Shown: piece after piece, positions 53,742 to 62,424 of the stretch
How the letters are laid out: each line of letters begins with the position of its first letter
Numbering within the stretch: the stretch's first letter is position 1
Assembly (NCBI RefSeq): GCF_006715055.1
Contig: NZ_VFMN01000001.1
Location: 3,906,001-3,970,000 of the forward strand
Length of the DNA: 64,000 bases
Direction of reading: 5' to 3'
Origin: Lapillicoccus jejuensis
Lineage (GTDB): Bacteria > Actinomycetota > Actinomycetes > Actinomycetales > Dermatophilaceae
Program-made: the position numbers and the translations under genes
The notes under the pieces: generated by a model
Database searches by the model: none
Seen by the model: the letters and a program-made list of their open reading frames with translations, nothing else
What the model was told of the DNA's origin: nothing

Positions 53742-54989
53742 ATGCCCCGCACCCTGCGCGAGGTCGTCTTCGTCGAGGGCGTCCGCACGCCCTTCGGCAG
53801 GGCCGGCGAGAAGGGCATCTACGCCCAGACGCGCGCCGACGACCTCGTCATCAAGTGCATCCGCGAGCTGCTGCGGCGCCACCCCGAGCTGCCGAAGGAG
53901 CGGGTCGAGGAGGTCGCCGTCGCCGCGACGACGCAGATCGGCGACCAGGGCCTGACCCTCGGCCGCACCGCCGCGCTGCTGGCAGGACTGCCGAACACCA
54001 CCCCCGGTTACTCGGTCGACCGGATGTGCGCCGGCGCGATGACCGCCGTGACGACGACGGCCGGCGCCATCGCCTTCGGCGCGTACGACGTCGCCATCGC
54101 CGCCGGGGTCGAGCACATGGGCCGCCACCCGATGGGCGAGGGCGTCGACCCCAACCCGCGCTTCGTCGCCGAGCGGGTCGTCGACGACTCCGCGCTCGTC
54201 ATGGGCTCGACCGCGGAGAACCTGCACGACCGCTTCCCCCAGCTAACCAAGGACCGCGCCGACGCCTTCGCCGTCGGCTCGCAGCGCAAGCTCGCGCAGG
54301 CCTACGAGGACGGCGACATCCAGCCAGGTCTGGTGCCCGTCGCCACGCGTCACGAGGAGCTGGGCTGGGACCTGGCCACCGTCGACGAGCCGCCGCGGCC
54401 GGGCACGACGGTGGAGGACCTCGCCGCGCTCAAGACGCCGTTCCGCCCGCACGGCCGGGTCACCGCCGGCAACAGCGCCGGCCTCAACGACGGCGCCACC
54501 GCGTGCCTGCTCGCCAGCGAGGAGGCGGCCGCCGAGCTCGGCCTGCCCGTGCGGATGCGGCTGGTGTCCTACTCGTTCGTCGGCGTCGAGCCCGAGGTCA
54601 TGGGGGTCGGTCCGGTGCCCGCCACCGAGAAGGCGCTGAAGCAGGCCGGCCTCACCATCGACGACCTCGGGCTCTTCGAGCTCAACGAGGCGTTCGCCGT
54701 GCAGGTCCTGGCCTTCCTCGACCACTTCGGCCTCGCCGACGACGACCCGCGGGTCAACCGGTACGGCGGCGCCATCGCCACCGGCCACCCGCTCGCCTCC
54801 TCCGGGGTGCGGCTGATGACCCAGCTCGCGCGGCAGTTCGAGCAGCACCCCGAGGTGCGCTACGGGCTGACGGCGATGTGCATCGGCATCGGGATGGGTG
54901 GCGCGGTGATCTGGGAGAACCCGCACCACGCCGACTACGTCAGCAGCGTCGCCACCCCCGGTGTCGCTGGCCAGGAAGAGGTTGCCTGA
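53742..54989 (+). CDS. fadA: Acetyl-CoA C-acyltransferase (thiolase), beta-oxidation
   Basis: A 415-residue thiolase. The acyl-accepting Cys is in DRMCAGAMTAV, and the C-terminal signatures GLFELNEAFAVQVLAF, GGAIATGHPLASSG (His) and AMCIGIGMGGAVIWE (second Cys) are complete. It performs the last, thiolytic step of fatty-acid beta-oxidation. ATG at 53742 has AGGAG upstream. The fadB-type gene starts two bases after its stop, so the two form the classic trifunctional complex. Confidence 0.93.
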   Translation: MPRTLREVVFVEGVRTPFGRAGEKGIYAQTRADDLVIKCIRELLRRHPELPKERVEEVAVAATTQIGDQGLTLGRTAALLAGLPNTTPGYSVDRMCAGAMTAVTTTAGAIAFGAYDVAIAAGVEHMGRHPMGEGVDPNPRFVAERVVDDSALVMGSTAENLHDRFPQLTKDRADAFAVGSQRKLAQAYEDGDIQPGLVPVATRHEELGWDLATVDEPPRPGTTVEDLAALKTPFRPHGRVTAGNSAGLNDGATACLLASEEAAAELGLPVRMRLVSYSFVGVEPEVMGVGPVPATEKALKQAGLTIDDLGLFELNEAFAVQVLAFLDHFGLADDDPRVNRYGGAIATGHPLASSGVRLMTQLARQFEQHPEVRYGLTAMCIGIGMGGAVIWENPHHADYVSSVATPGVAGQEEVA

Positions 54990-54990
54990 G

Positions 54991-57129
54991 ATGACGACGA
55001 CGCTCGAGACCCCTCTCCGGGCCACCGCCGCCTTCCCCGAGGAGGTCGTCACGCAGTCCCACGTGCGCGACGTGACGCTGCCCGGCGGGGCCGGGACGAT
55101 GGCCCTGCTGACCCTCGACAACGGGTTCGACCACACCAAGCCCACGACCTTCGGGCCGGCCGGGATCGCCGGGCTGGAAGCCGCCGTGCGCCGCCTGCAC
55201 GCGCGCGCCGAGGCCGGGGAGATCCAGGCCGTCGGGATCACCGGCAAGCCGTTCGTCTTCGCCGTCGGCGCCGACCTCAAGGCCGTCGCCGGCGCGACCT
55301 CGCGCGACCAGGCCCTCGATGTCGCCCGCGCCGGCCACCGCGCCTTCGCCGCGTTCATGGACCTGCCCGTGCCGACCTTCGCCTTCGTCAACGGGGCCGC
55401 GATGGGTGGCGGGGTCGAGATCGCCCTGGCCTGCGACCACCGCACCATCTCCTCGGGCGTCCCCGCCGTGGCGCTGCCCGAGACCTTCCTCGGTCTCGTC
55501 CCCGGCTGGGGCGGCTGCTACCTGCTGCCGCGGCTGGTCGGACCGCAGGCCGCGCTCACCGTCATCGTCGAGAACCCGATGAACACCAACCGGGTGCTCA
55601 AGGGGCCGCAGGCCGCCGCGCTCGGGATGGCCGACGCGGTGTTCGAGCCCGCCGACTTCCTCGAGGAGTCGCTGGCCTGGGCCGCGCGGGTGGTGACCGG
55701 GCAGGTCGCCGTACCCCGGCCGAACCGGACCACAGACGAGGCCGAGTGGGACGCGGCGCTGAAGAAGGCGAAGGGGCTGGTCCTGAGCAAGACCGGTGGC
55801 GCGTCCCCCGCGCCGCTGCGGGCCCTCGAGCTCGTCCGCGCCGCGCGCACCGCCACCCGCGAGGAGGCGTTCGCCGCCGAGGACGAGGCGCTGGCCGACC
55901 TCGTCATGGGCGACGAGCTGCGGGCCGGGCTCTACGCGTTCGACCTCGTCCAGCGTCGAGCCAAGCGTCCCGCCGGCGCCCCGGACAAGGCCCTGGCCCG
56001 CAAGGTCGGCAAGGTCGGCGTCGTCGGCGCCGGGCTCATGGCCAGCCAGCTGGCGCTGCTCTTCGTCCAGCGGCTCAAGGTGCCCGTCGTCCTCACCGAC
56101 CTGGACCAGGAGCGCGTCGACAAGGGCGTCGCCTGGGTGCACGGCGAGCTGCGCACGCAGGCCGAGAAGGGGCGGCTCTCCCCCGACGGGTTGAACCGGC
56201 TCACCGCGCTCGTCACCGGGTCGACGAGCAAGGACGGCTTCGCCGACGCCGACGTCGTCATCGAGGCGGTGTTCGAGGAGATGTCGGTCAAGAAGACGGT
56301 CTTCGCGCAGGTCGAGGAGGTCGTCTCCGACGAGTGCGTCCTCATGACCAACACCTCGTCGCTGTCGGTCACGCAGATGGCGGCCGACCTGCGTCACCCG
56401 GAGCGGGTGGTCGGCTTCCACTTCTTCAACCCCGTAGCGGTCATGCCGCTCGTCGAGATCGTCACCGGCGAGGCCACGGGTGAGGTCGCCCTGGCGACCG
56501 CCTTCGCCACGGGCAAGGCCCTGAAGAAGACCTGCATCCTCGTCAAGGACAGCCCGTCGTTCATCGTCAACCGGCTGCTCGGTCGGTGGATGGGCGAGGT
56601 CGCCAAGGTGGTCGACGAGGGCACGCCGCTCGAGGTCGCCGACTCCGCCTTCGCCGGGCTCGCACCGATGCCGCCGTTCCACCTGCTCGGGCTCGTCGGG
56701 CCGGCGATCGCGTTGCACAACAACGAGACCCTGGCCGCGGCGTTCCCCGACCGGTTCTACGTCTCCCCCGGCCTGCAGCGGATCGTCGAGGCGGGCAAGG
56801 GCAGCATCTACCGGTACGACGGCGGTGCCCCGCAGGTCGACGAGGAGGTCCGGGCCCTCATGCCGGCCCCGACCGAGCCGGTCGTGCTCGGTGTCGAGGA
56901 GATCCGCGAGCGGGTGCTGTCGGTCATCGCCGACGAGGCCCGGCGGATGCTCGACGAGGGCGTCGTCCGCGAGCCGATGGACCTCGACCTCGCGATGATC
57001 ACCGGCGCCGGCTTCCAGTTCTGGAACGGCGGGATCCTGCCGCTGCTCGACCGCACCGGGGTGAGCGAGAAGGTCACCGGGCGTCGGTTCCTGCCCGCCG
57101 GGGTCGCGAGCGTCCCGACGCCGGCCTGA
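54991..57129 (+). CDS. fadB: Multifunctional fatty-acid oxidation protein (enoyl-CoA hydratase / 3-hydroxyacyl-CoA dehydrogenase)
   Basis: A 712-residue fusion. The N-terminal crotonase domain (~1-300) has FAVGADLKAVAG and GAAMGGGVEIALACDHR with a catalytic Glu in LPETFLGLVPGWGG. The dehydrogenase part has the Rossmann motif GVVGAGLMASQLA (~350), FHFFNPVAVMPLVEIV with the catalytic His, VKDSPSFIVNRLL, and a C-terminal helical domain with PPFHLLGLVG. It hydrates enoyl-CoA and oxidises 3-hydroxyacyl-CoA. ATG at 54991 has AGGAAGAGG upstream, inside the end of fadA. It ends in a long inverted repeat. Confidence 0.93.
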   Translation: MTTTLETPLRATAAFPEEVVTQSHVRDVTLPGGAGTMALLTLDNGFDHTKPTTFGPAGIAGLEAAVRRLHARAEAGEIQAVGITGKPFVFAVGADLKAVAGATSRDQALDVARAGHRAFAAFMDLPVPTFAFVNGAAMGGGVEIALACDHRTISSGVPAVALPETFLGLVPGWGGCYLLPRLVGPQAALTVIVENPMNTNRVLKGPQAAALGMADAVFEPADFLEESLAWAARVVTGQVAVPRPNRTTDEAEWDAALKKAKGLVLSKTGGASPAPLRALELVRAARTATREEAFAAEDEALADLVMGDELRAGLYAFDLVQRRAKRPAGAPDKALARKVGKVGVVGAGLMASQLALLFVQRLKVPVVLTDLDQERVDKGVAWVHGELRTQAEKGRLSPDGLNRLTALVTGSTSKDGFADADVVIEAVFEEMSVKKTVFAQVEEVVSDECVLMTNTSSLSVTQMAADLRHPERVVGFHFFNPVAVMPLVEIVTGEATGEVALATAFATGKALKKTCILVKDSPSFIVNRLLGRWMGEVAKVVDEGTPLEVADSAFAGLAPMPPFHLLGLVGPAIALHNNETLAAAFPDRFYVSPGLQRIVEAGKGSIYRYDGGAPQVDEEVRALMPAPTEPVVLGVEEIRERVLSVIADEARRMLDEGVVREPMDLDLAMITGAGFQFWNGGILPLLDRTGVSEKVTGRRFLPAGVASVPTPA

Positions 57130-57213
57130 CCGACGTCTTCTTGCGCCGGATGTGCCCGTCCTGGCCCGCTGCGGCCCGGGAACGGGCACATCCGGAGCAC
57201 GGAGTCGGTCAGG
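57125..57213. terminator. Long nested inverted repeat between fadB and the LLM gene
   Basis: Outer arms CCTGACCGAC (57125-57134) and GTCGGTCAGG (57204-57213), and inner arms CCGGATGTGCCCG (57146-57158) and CGGGCACATCCGG (57183-57195), are all perfect. The outer arms include the stop codons of both convergent genes. Probably a bidirectional terminator. Confidence 0.75.
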
Positions 57214-58195
57214 GGTGGACCAGGGGCGCGAGCGCGTCCAGGGCGGCGGCGGGGTCGTCGCCGACGGGGTAGAGCGCCTGGGAGCGGACGCCGGCCCCGG
57301 CGACCTCGGCCAGCCGGGTCCTCGCCTGCTCCGCGGTGCCGGCGACGGCCAGCTGCCGTACCCACGCCGCCGGGAGGGTCGCGACCGCCTCGTCGACCGA
57401 ACCGGCCGCGGCGACGTGGGCGGCCAGGTCGTCGGCGAACGGAAGGTCGACCAGGTGGGGCGCCCAGGCGGGGTCGGCGACGAAGCGCAGCGCCGGACGG
57501 ACGGCGCCGATCGCGGCGGCCTCCCCCGGCGCGCCGTCAGCCTCGGGGGCGACGCTCGCGACCTGGTACGCGACGAGCGTCGCGTCGGGTCCGACGCGGC
57601 TCCGTACGGACGCGACGTACTCGGGCGTCGTCGGCTCGGCGAGCAGCACGCCGTCGGCGTGCTGCGCGGCCACCTCCATCGACCGCGGCCCGCGGACGCC
57701 GGCCAGCAGCGGCGGCACGGTGCGGGGCGGATGGGCGAGGCGGACGTGGTCGAGGGCGACGTACCGGCCGGCGGTCGTCACCTCCTCGCCGCGCAGCAGC
57801 GCCCGGAGGGCGTCGAGGTACTCGCCCAGCAGGGTGAGCGGGCTGGCGACGGTGGCGCCGACCTGGTCGTTCCAGGAGGCCATGCCGTGCCCGACGCCCA
57901 CGGTGAGCCGGCCGGGGTGCAGCCCGGCGAGGGTGGCGACCTCGAGGGCGGCGTACGCGACGTTGCGGGCGCCGACCGGGAGGACGCCGAGACCGACGTC
58001 GAGCCGCTGCGTCACCGCGAGGGCGGTCGCGGCCTGCGCGACGCCCCCGTGCAGGAAGCAGTCCTCGACGACCCACAGCTCGTCGAAGCCGAGCTCCTCC
58101 ACACGCCGGACGAAGGGGACGAGGCGTTCGGCGGGGAGGGACGGCGGGACGATGACGCCGACGCGGGGGCGGGTCTCGGGCGGGGCGGCGCTCAC
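57209..58195 (-). CDS. LLM-class oxidoreductase (luciferase-like, F420- or FMN-dependent)
   Basis: A 328-residue TIM barrel. RVGVIVPPSLPAERLVPFVRRVEELGFDELWVVED, VGLGVLPVGARNVAYAALEVATLAGLHPGRLTVGVGHG and VPPLLAGVRGPRSMEVAAQHADGVLLAEPTTPEYV are the conserved luciferase-like elements. The set favours actinobacterial F420-dependent members, but the cofactor cannot be told for certain. GTG at 58195 is six bases after TACGAT (leaderless); ATG at 58216 would add seven residues. Substrate is unknown. Confidence 0.86.
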   Translation of the reverse strand: MSAAPPETRPRVGVIVPPSLPAERLVPFVRRVEELGFDELWVVEDCFLHGGVAQAATALAVTQRLDVGLGVLPVGARNVAYAALEVATLAGLHPGRLTVGVGHGMASWNDQVGATVASPLTLLGEYLDALRALLRGEEVTTAGRYVALDHVRLAHPPRTVPPLLAGVRGPRSMEVAAQHADGVLLAEPTTPEYVASVRSRVGPDATLVAYQVASVAPEADGAPGEAAAIGAVRPALRFVADPAWAPHLVDLPFADDLAAHVAAAGSVDEAVATLPAAWVRQLAVAGTAEQARTRLAEVAGAGVRSQALYPVGDDPAAALDALAPLVHP

Positions 58196-58219
58196 CCGGC
58201 GATCGTAGGAGGGCATCGC

Positions 58220-58801
58220 GTGACGAGCGGGTACGACGCCCGGGTGACCGGCTCCCCCGACACCAGCCTCCTGCGCCCCGGACTGCGGCTCGTCATCGCC
58301 GGCACCGTCGGTCGGGCGTACCGGCCCGACCGCTACTACGCCGGGCCCGGCAACCGGTTCTGGGAGCTGCTCGAGGGCAGCGGGCTGGTCCCCGTGCGGC
58401 TGGACCCGGACCGGGCGGACGAGCTGCCCGCGCACGGAGTCGGGCTCACCGACCTCGTCACCGAGCGCGTCCAGCGACCGCGCGAGGAGCCCGAGGTCGT
58501 CATCCACCGGGCACCCTTCGACCGCGCCGTCCGCCGGGTGCGTCCGCGGGTGGTGGCGTTCGTCAGCAAGACGGCGGCCACGTGGTACGCCCGGGGCGCG
58601 GGGCAGCGCCTCCCCCGCGGGTACGGCGAGCTGTCGTGGACGGTCGCCGGCGTCCCGGCCTTCGTCTTGCCGGGGCCGTCGGGGGCCAACAACGGCATGC
58701 CGGTCCAGCTGCGGCTGGCGCTGTGGACCGACCTGGCCGACTACCTCGAGCACCTAGAGCACCTTGAGGCGCAGGACCACACGGCCGATGGGCTACCGTG
58801 A
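58220..58801 (+). CDS. Uracil-DNA glycosylase superfamily protein (Mug-like)
   Basis: A 193-residue protein. LRLVIAGTVGRAYRPDRYYAGPGNRFWELLEGSGL is the N-terminal motif and FVLPGPSGANNGM the C-terminal His-less loop seen in Mug/TDG-like families. HGVGLTDLVTERV lies between. The classical catalytic Asn of Mug (GINPG) is replaced by GTVGR, so activity and target (uracil, hypoxanthine or mismatched thymine) are uncertain. GTG at 58220 has a strong AGGAGGG six bases upstream. It is divergent from the LLM gene. Confidence 0.78.
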   Translation: MTSGYDARVTGSPDTSLLRPGLRLVIAGTVGRAYRPDRYYAGPGNRFWELLEGSGLVPVRLDPDRADELPAHGVGLTDLVTERVQRPREEPEVVIHRAPFDRAVRRVRPRVVAFVSKTAATWYARGAGQRLPRGYGELSWTVAGVPAFVLPGPSGANNGMPVQLRLALWTDLADYLEHLEHLEAQDHTADGLP

Positions 58802-58826
58802 GGAGGTCGGCGTGTCGGTTCGTTCG

Positions 58827-58844
58827 TATCTCATATATGAGATA
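58827..58844. promoter_or_regulatory. Perfect 18-bp AT-rich palindrome TATCTCATATATGAGATA at the murA-like start
   Basis: It is symmetric over all 18 bases and ends two bases before the GTG start. It contains TATATG seven bases before the start (candidate -10). Fourteen A/T in 18 bp is exceptional in this genome. The encoded protein carries an XRE DNA-binding domain, so self-binding is likely. Confidence 0.75.
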
Positions 58845-58846
58845 AC

Positions 58847-60391
58847 GTGACCGTCATGACCGTCACGGACACCTACCTCGTGCGCATCGGCTCCCTCATC
58901 CGGGACGCGCGGCGCCACAAGGGCCTGACCCAGGCCGAGCTCGCCTCCTCGCTGCAGACCAGCCAGAGCGCGGTCGCGCGGATCGAGCAGGGCCAGCAGA
59001 ACCTCAGCCTCGAGATGCTGGCGCGGATCGGCGAGAGCCTCGACTCGGAGTTCGTCTCCCTCGGCTCGTCGGGCCCGCAGCACCTGCGCATCGTCGGCGG
59101 ACAGAAGCTGCACGGCGCCATCGACGTCAAGACGAGCAAGAACGCCGCCGTCGCGCTCCTGTGCGCCTCGCTGCTCAACCGGGGGCGCACGACGCTGCGC
59201 AACCTCGCCCGGATCGAGGAGGTCAACCGCATCCTCGAGGTCCTCGGCTCGATCGGCGTGAAGACCCGCTGGCTGCCCGGGACCAGCGACCTCGAGATCG
59301 TGCCGCCGGCGCAGCTCGACCTCGACGCGATCGACGTCGAGGCGGCGCGCCGCACGCGGACCGTCATCATGTTCCTCGGTCCGCTGCTTCACGACCTCGA
59401 CCGGTTCCACCTGCCCTACGCCGGTGGCTGCGACCTCGGCACCCGCACCGTCGAGCCGCACATGGCGGCGCTGCGCCCGTTCGGGCTCGACGTCGTCGCG
59501 ACGCAGGGGTTCTACGAGGCGGCGGTCGACCGCTCCCGCAGCCCGCAGCGGGCGATCGTCCTCACCGAGCGCGGCGACACCGTCACCGAGAACGTGCTCA
59601 TGGCCGCAGCCCGGCACGACGGCGTCACCGTCATCCGCAACGCCTCGCCGAACTACATGGTCCAGGACCTCTGCTTCTTCCTGCAGCAGCTCGGCGTCGG
59701 CATCGAGGGCATCGGGACGACGACGCTCACCGTCACCGGTCGCAGCATGATCGACGTCGACGTGGAGTTCTCCCCCTCGGAGGACCCGATCGAGGCGATG
59801 AGCCTCGTGGCCGCCGCCGTCGTCACCGAGTCGCAGATCACCATCCGCCGGGTGCCGATCGAGTTCATGGAGATCGAGCTGGCGACCCTCGAGGGAATGG
59901 GGATGCGCTACGAGGTCTCCGAGGAGTACACGTCGTACAACGGGCACACGCGCCTGGTCGACCTCACGACCATCCCCGGCCCGCTCACGGCGCCGATCGA
60001 CAAGATCCACCCGCTGCCGTTCCCCGGGCTCAACATCGACAACCTGCCCTTCTTCGCGCTCATCGGCGCCATGGCCGAGGGCACGACGATGCTGCACGAC
60101 TGGGTCTACGAGAACCGGGCCATCTACCTCACCGAGCTGACCAAGGTCGGCGGCAAGGTCCAGCTGCTCGACCCGCACCGGGTGCTCATCGAGGGCCCGA
60201 CCCGCTGGCGCGCCGCCGAGGTCATGTGCCCGCCGGCGCTGCGCCCCGGCGTGGTCGTGCTGCTGGCGATGCTCGCCGCGCCGGGCACGTCGGTGCTGCG
60301 CAACGTCTACGTCATCAACCGCGGGTACGAGGACCTCGCGGAACGCCTCAACGCGCTCGGCGCCACCATCGAGGTCTTCCGCGACATCTGA
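58847..60391 (+). CDS. UDP-GlcNAc 1-carboxyvinyltransferase (MurA) homologue fused to an N-terminal XRE HTH
   Basis: A 514-residue two-part protein. Residues 13-68 are an XRE helix-turn-helix (LIRDARRHKGLTQAELASSLQTSQSAVARIEQG). Residues ~78-514 are the EPSP-synthase-like fold of MurA with Lys98-Asn99 in SKNAAV, catalytic Cys195 in GGCDLGTRTVEPH and the C-terminal NRGYEDLAERLNALGA Arg motif, so transferase activity looks intact. It is about 70 residues longer than normal MurA. MurA makes enolpyruvyl-UDP-GlcNAc for peptidoglycan. The genome presumably has a standard murA elsewhere. GTG at 58847 directly after the palindrome implies leaderless, self-regulated expression. Confidence 0.9.
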   Translation: MTVMTVTDTYLVRIGSLIRDARRHKGLTQAELASSLQTSQSAVARIEQGQQNLSLEMLARIGESLDSEFVSLGSSGPQHLRIVGGQKLHGAIDVKTSKNAAVALLCASLLNRGRTTLRNLARIEEVNRILEVLGSIGVKTRWLPGTSDLEIVPPAQLDLDAIDVEAARRTRTVIMFLGPLLHDLDRFHLPYAGGCDLGTRTVEPHMAALRPFGLDVVATQGFYEAAVDRSRSPQRAIVLTERGDTVTENVLMAAARHDGVTVIRNASPNYMVQDLCFFLQQLGVGIEGIGTTTLTVTGRSMIDVDVEFSPSEDPIEAMSLVAAAVVTESQITIRRVPIEFMEIELATLEGMGMRYEVSEEYTSYNGHTRLVDLTTIPGPLTAPIDKIHPLPFPGLNIDNLPFFALIGAMAEGTTMLHDWVYENRAIYLTELTKVGGKVQLLDPHRVLIEGPTRWRAAEVMCPPALRPGVVVLLAMLAAPGTSVLRNVYVINRGYEDLAERLNALGATIEVFRDI

Positions 60392-60443
60392 GCCGAGCGC
60401 TCGGCCACCCGAGCGCACCGGTCGGCCGGCCCGCCTCCCACCA

Positions 60444-60468
60444 CCCCCGCGCCTCACCGGCGCGGGGG
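60444..60468. terminator. Hairpin between the murA-like and HNH genes
   Basis: Perfect 10-bp stem CCCCCGCGCC / GGCGCGGGGG with loop TCACC; the loop includes the HNH stop codon. The two genes converge here, 62 bp apart. Confidence 0.65.
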
Positions 60469-62244
60469 CGGTGTCGGTGGGGCGTGCCAGGTGACGCCGG
60501 TGGAGGTGACGGTGGCGCGCAGGTCATGGGTGTGGACGTGGGTGTGGTGGCGTCGGCACAGCAGGGCGGCGTTGCTGCGGTCGGTGGTGCCGCCGCGTGA
60601 CCACCATTCGGCGTGGTGGACGTCGCACCAGGTGGCGGGGACGGTGCAGCCGGGGTAGGAGCAGTGCTTGTCGCGTCGCCACACGACCAGGCGCTGCGCG
60701 GGGGCGAACAGGCGCTTGGTGCGGCCGAGGTCGAGGACCTGGCCGTCGGCGCCGAGGAGGGCGGGGATGATCCCGGCTTCGCAGGCGAGGCGGCGGACGG
60801 TGGCGGCGGACAGGACCTCCCCGGTGCTGGTGATGCCGGCGCGGTCGAGGGCGCCGACCAGGGCGTCGAAGTCGATGGTGACGAGCAGCTGGGTCTTGTC
60901 TCCGAGCCCGGGCCGCGGCCCGAACGCCGCCCCAGCACCCGCCCCAGCCTCGGCCTTCGGCTCAGCCCCGGTGTCGTCATCCCGAGCAGAGCCGGCTGAG
61001 CCGGCAGTCGAGCCGCCGCTGGAACCGCCGCTGGAACCGCCGCTGGGACCACCGCTGGAGCCCCCGGTCGAGCCGCCGGTCGAGCCACCGCCGGACCAGC
61101 CGCCGGGGACGCCGGCGGGGACGCCGGCGTCGCCGCCGCCGGCGGCGACGGCGCGGGTGACGAGGTCGAGCAGGGCGTCGGCGCGGCGGGTCGCCGCCGA
61201 GCGGGGGTCGGTCATCTCCCCCGGTTCGAGGGTGCCGTCCTGCAACCGGCGCGGCGCGGACAGCGCGGACACGGCGGCGTCGACGATCGCGGCGCCCTCG
61301 GGGTCCAGGGTCAGCTTGTACGAGGCCAGGCCGGTGGCGGAGCAGCCGCCGTCGGTGCGGGTGAACGCCCGCGCCAGCCGACCCCGGCGTTCGTCGTCCT
61401 CAAGGTCCTTCGCGGGCTTGACCAGCTGCGCGGCCTCGCGCAGGTGCCGGGCCAGGAGCTTCGCGTCGACGCCGCGCAGGGACCCGGGCGCTTCGACCTC
61501 GCGCGGGTCGCTCGACCCGTCGGGCCGGACCTCGGGCAGGACGTCGGAGGCGCCGACGACGAACCCGGCGACCCACGTCGTCAGGTCCTCCTCGTCCGCC
61601 ACGGGCTGGATCTGCTGGGCGAACCGCACGATCTGCGCGGCCCGCCCGACCGGCAGCGCGGTGGAGAAGATCGCCGCCCGCACGACGTCCGCACCGGGGA
61701 TCCGGTCCCGCGACGCGCCCCCGAGCTGTCCTGTGTCAGGCGCGGCAGTGGCTCGGGCCACCGTGACCGCAGCGGCGACGGCGTTCACCTCCGGCAGCGG
61801 CGCCCGCGCCCCCAGCGCCTGCCTCAGATAGTCCGGCACCGAGAACCCCGCCTCGGCGGCCAAGCCCCGCGAGAGGACCTCCCCGAGCAGGACCTGCTCC
61901 AGCACCTCCAACCGCGCCCGCGCCTCGCCGACGTCCGCGAACGCCGACAGCACCTGCCCGGTCGACAGCCGGCACCCCTGCGACGTCGACGTCGGTTCCG
62001 CTGCTGCCCGCAGGTGCGCCACCGCCACGGCGGTCGCGGAGTCCAGCAGCTCGCTCGACCCGGCCGCCGAGACCTCCTGCGCAGCGCTGTCCTCGCGCGG
62101 CGCTCCGAACCCGGCCGACCACCCCGCCAGCTCCCCCAGCACGTCCCCGACCCGACGCCACGACCCCGCACCAGCAGACCCCGCACCACCAGGCGCGGCA
62201 GCGGCGTCCGCCGCACCACGCTCCGGGGTCAGGTCCTCGTCCAT
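60454..62244 (-). CDS. DUF222 / HNH endonuclease domain protein (13E12-repeat type)
   Basis: A 596-residue protein. DUF222 covers ~60-370 (VLSAFADVGEARARLEVLEQVLLGEVL ... YLRQALG), a Gly/Ser linker of about 50 residues follows (from ~385), and a C-terminal HNH motif CSYPGCTVPATWCDVHHAEWWSRGG with the second half LLCRRHHTHVHTH ends it. Such genes are multicopy in many Actinomycetota; their role is unclear and mobility or selfish behaviour has been suspected. ATG at 62244 has TAGCGT six bases upstream. The Gly/Ser linker is coded by 12-bp tandem repeats (61010-61090). Confidence 0.88.
   Translation of the reverse strand: MDEDLTPERGAADAAAAPGGAGSAGAGSWRRVGDVLGELAGWSAGFGAPREDSAAQEVSAAGSSELLDSATAVAVAHLRAAAEPTSTSQGCRLSTGQVLSAFADVGEARARLEVLEQVLLGEVLSRGLAAEAGFSVPDYLRQALGARAPLPEVNAVAAAVTVARATAAPDTGQLGGASRDRIPGADVVRAAIFSTALPVGRAAQIVRFAQQIQPVADEEDLTTWVAGFVVGASDVLPEVRPDGSSDPREVEAPGSLRGVDAKLLARHLREAAQLVKPAKDLEDDERRGRLARAFTRTDGGCSATGLASYKLTLDPEGAAIVDAAVSALSAPRRLQDGTLEPGEMTDPRSAATRRADALLDLVTRAVAAGGGDAGVPAGVPGGWSGGGSTGGSTGGSSGGPSGGSSGGSSGGSTAGSAGSARDDDTGAEPKAEAGAGAGAAFGPRPGLGDKTQLLVTIDFDALVGALDRAGITSTGEVLSAATVRRLACEAGIIPALLGADGQVLDLGRTKRLFAPAQRLVVWRRDKHCSYPGCTVPATWCDVHHAEWWSRGGTTDRSNAALLCRRHHTHVHTHDLRATVTSTGVTWHAPPTPPPRR
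61010..61090 (-). repeat. 12-bp tandem repeats coding for a Gly-Gly-Ser linker
   Basis: About six to seven imperfect 12-base units (GGAACCGCCGCT-like on the plus strand) encode repeated SGGS/TGGS. The unit is a multiple of three, so slippage would change linker length only. Confidence 0.75.
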
Positions 62245-62424
62245 GTGCCAACGCTAGACGCGACCACCGACAGCCCAAGCCGGCTGTTGCACGCCAATCC
62301 CGCTGTTGCGCAGCCGAATTCGCCCCAGAGAACAATTCGGACGTCTCGTCACCCTGACCGACGCTTTGCTTGACACGGAGACACCCGCCGCCCTACACGA
62401 GGGCGCCTGGGTAGGTTGGCCGGC

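Noticed and set aside
61010-61090. CRISPR-like array
   Set aside because: The 12-bp units have no spacers and code in frame for a Gly/Ser linker.
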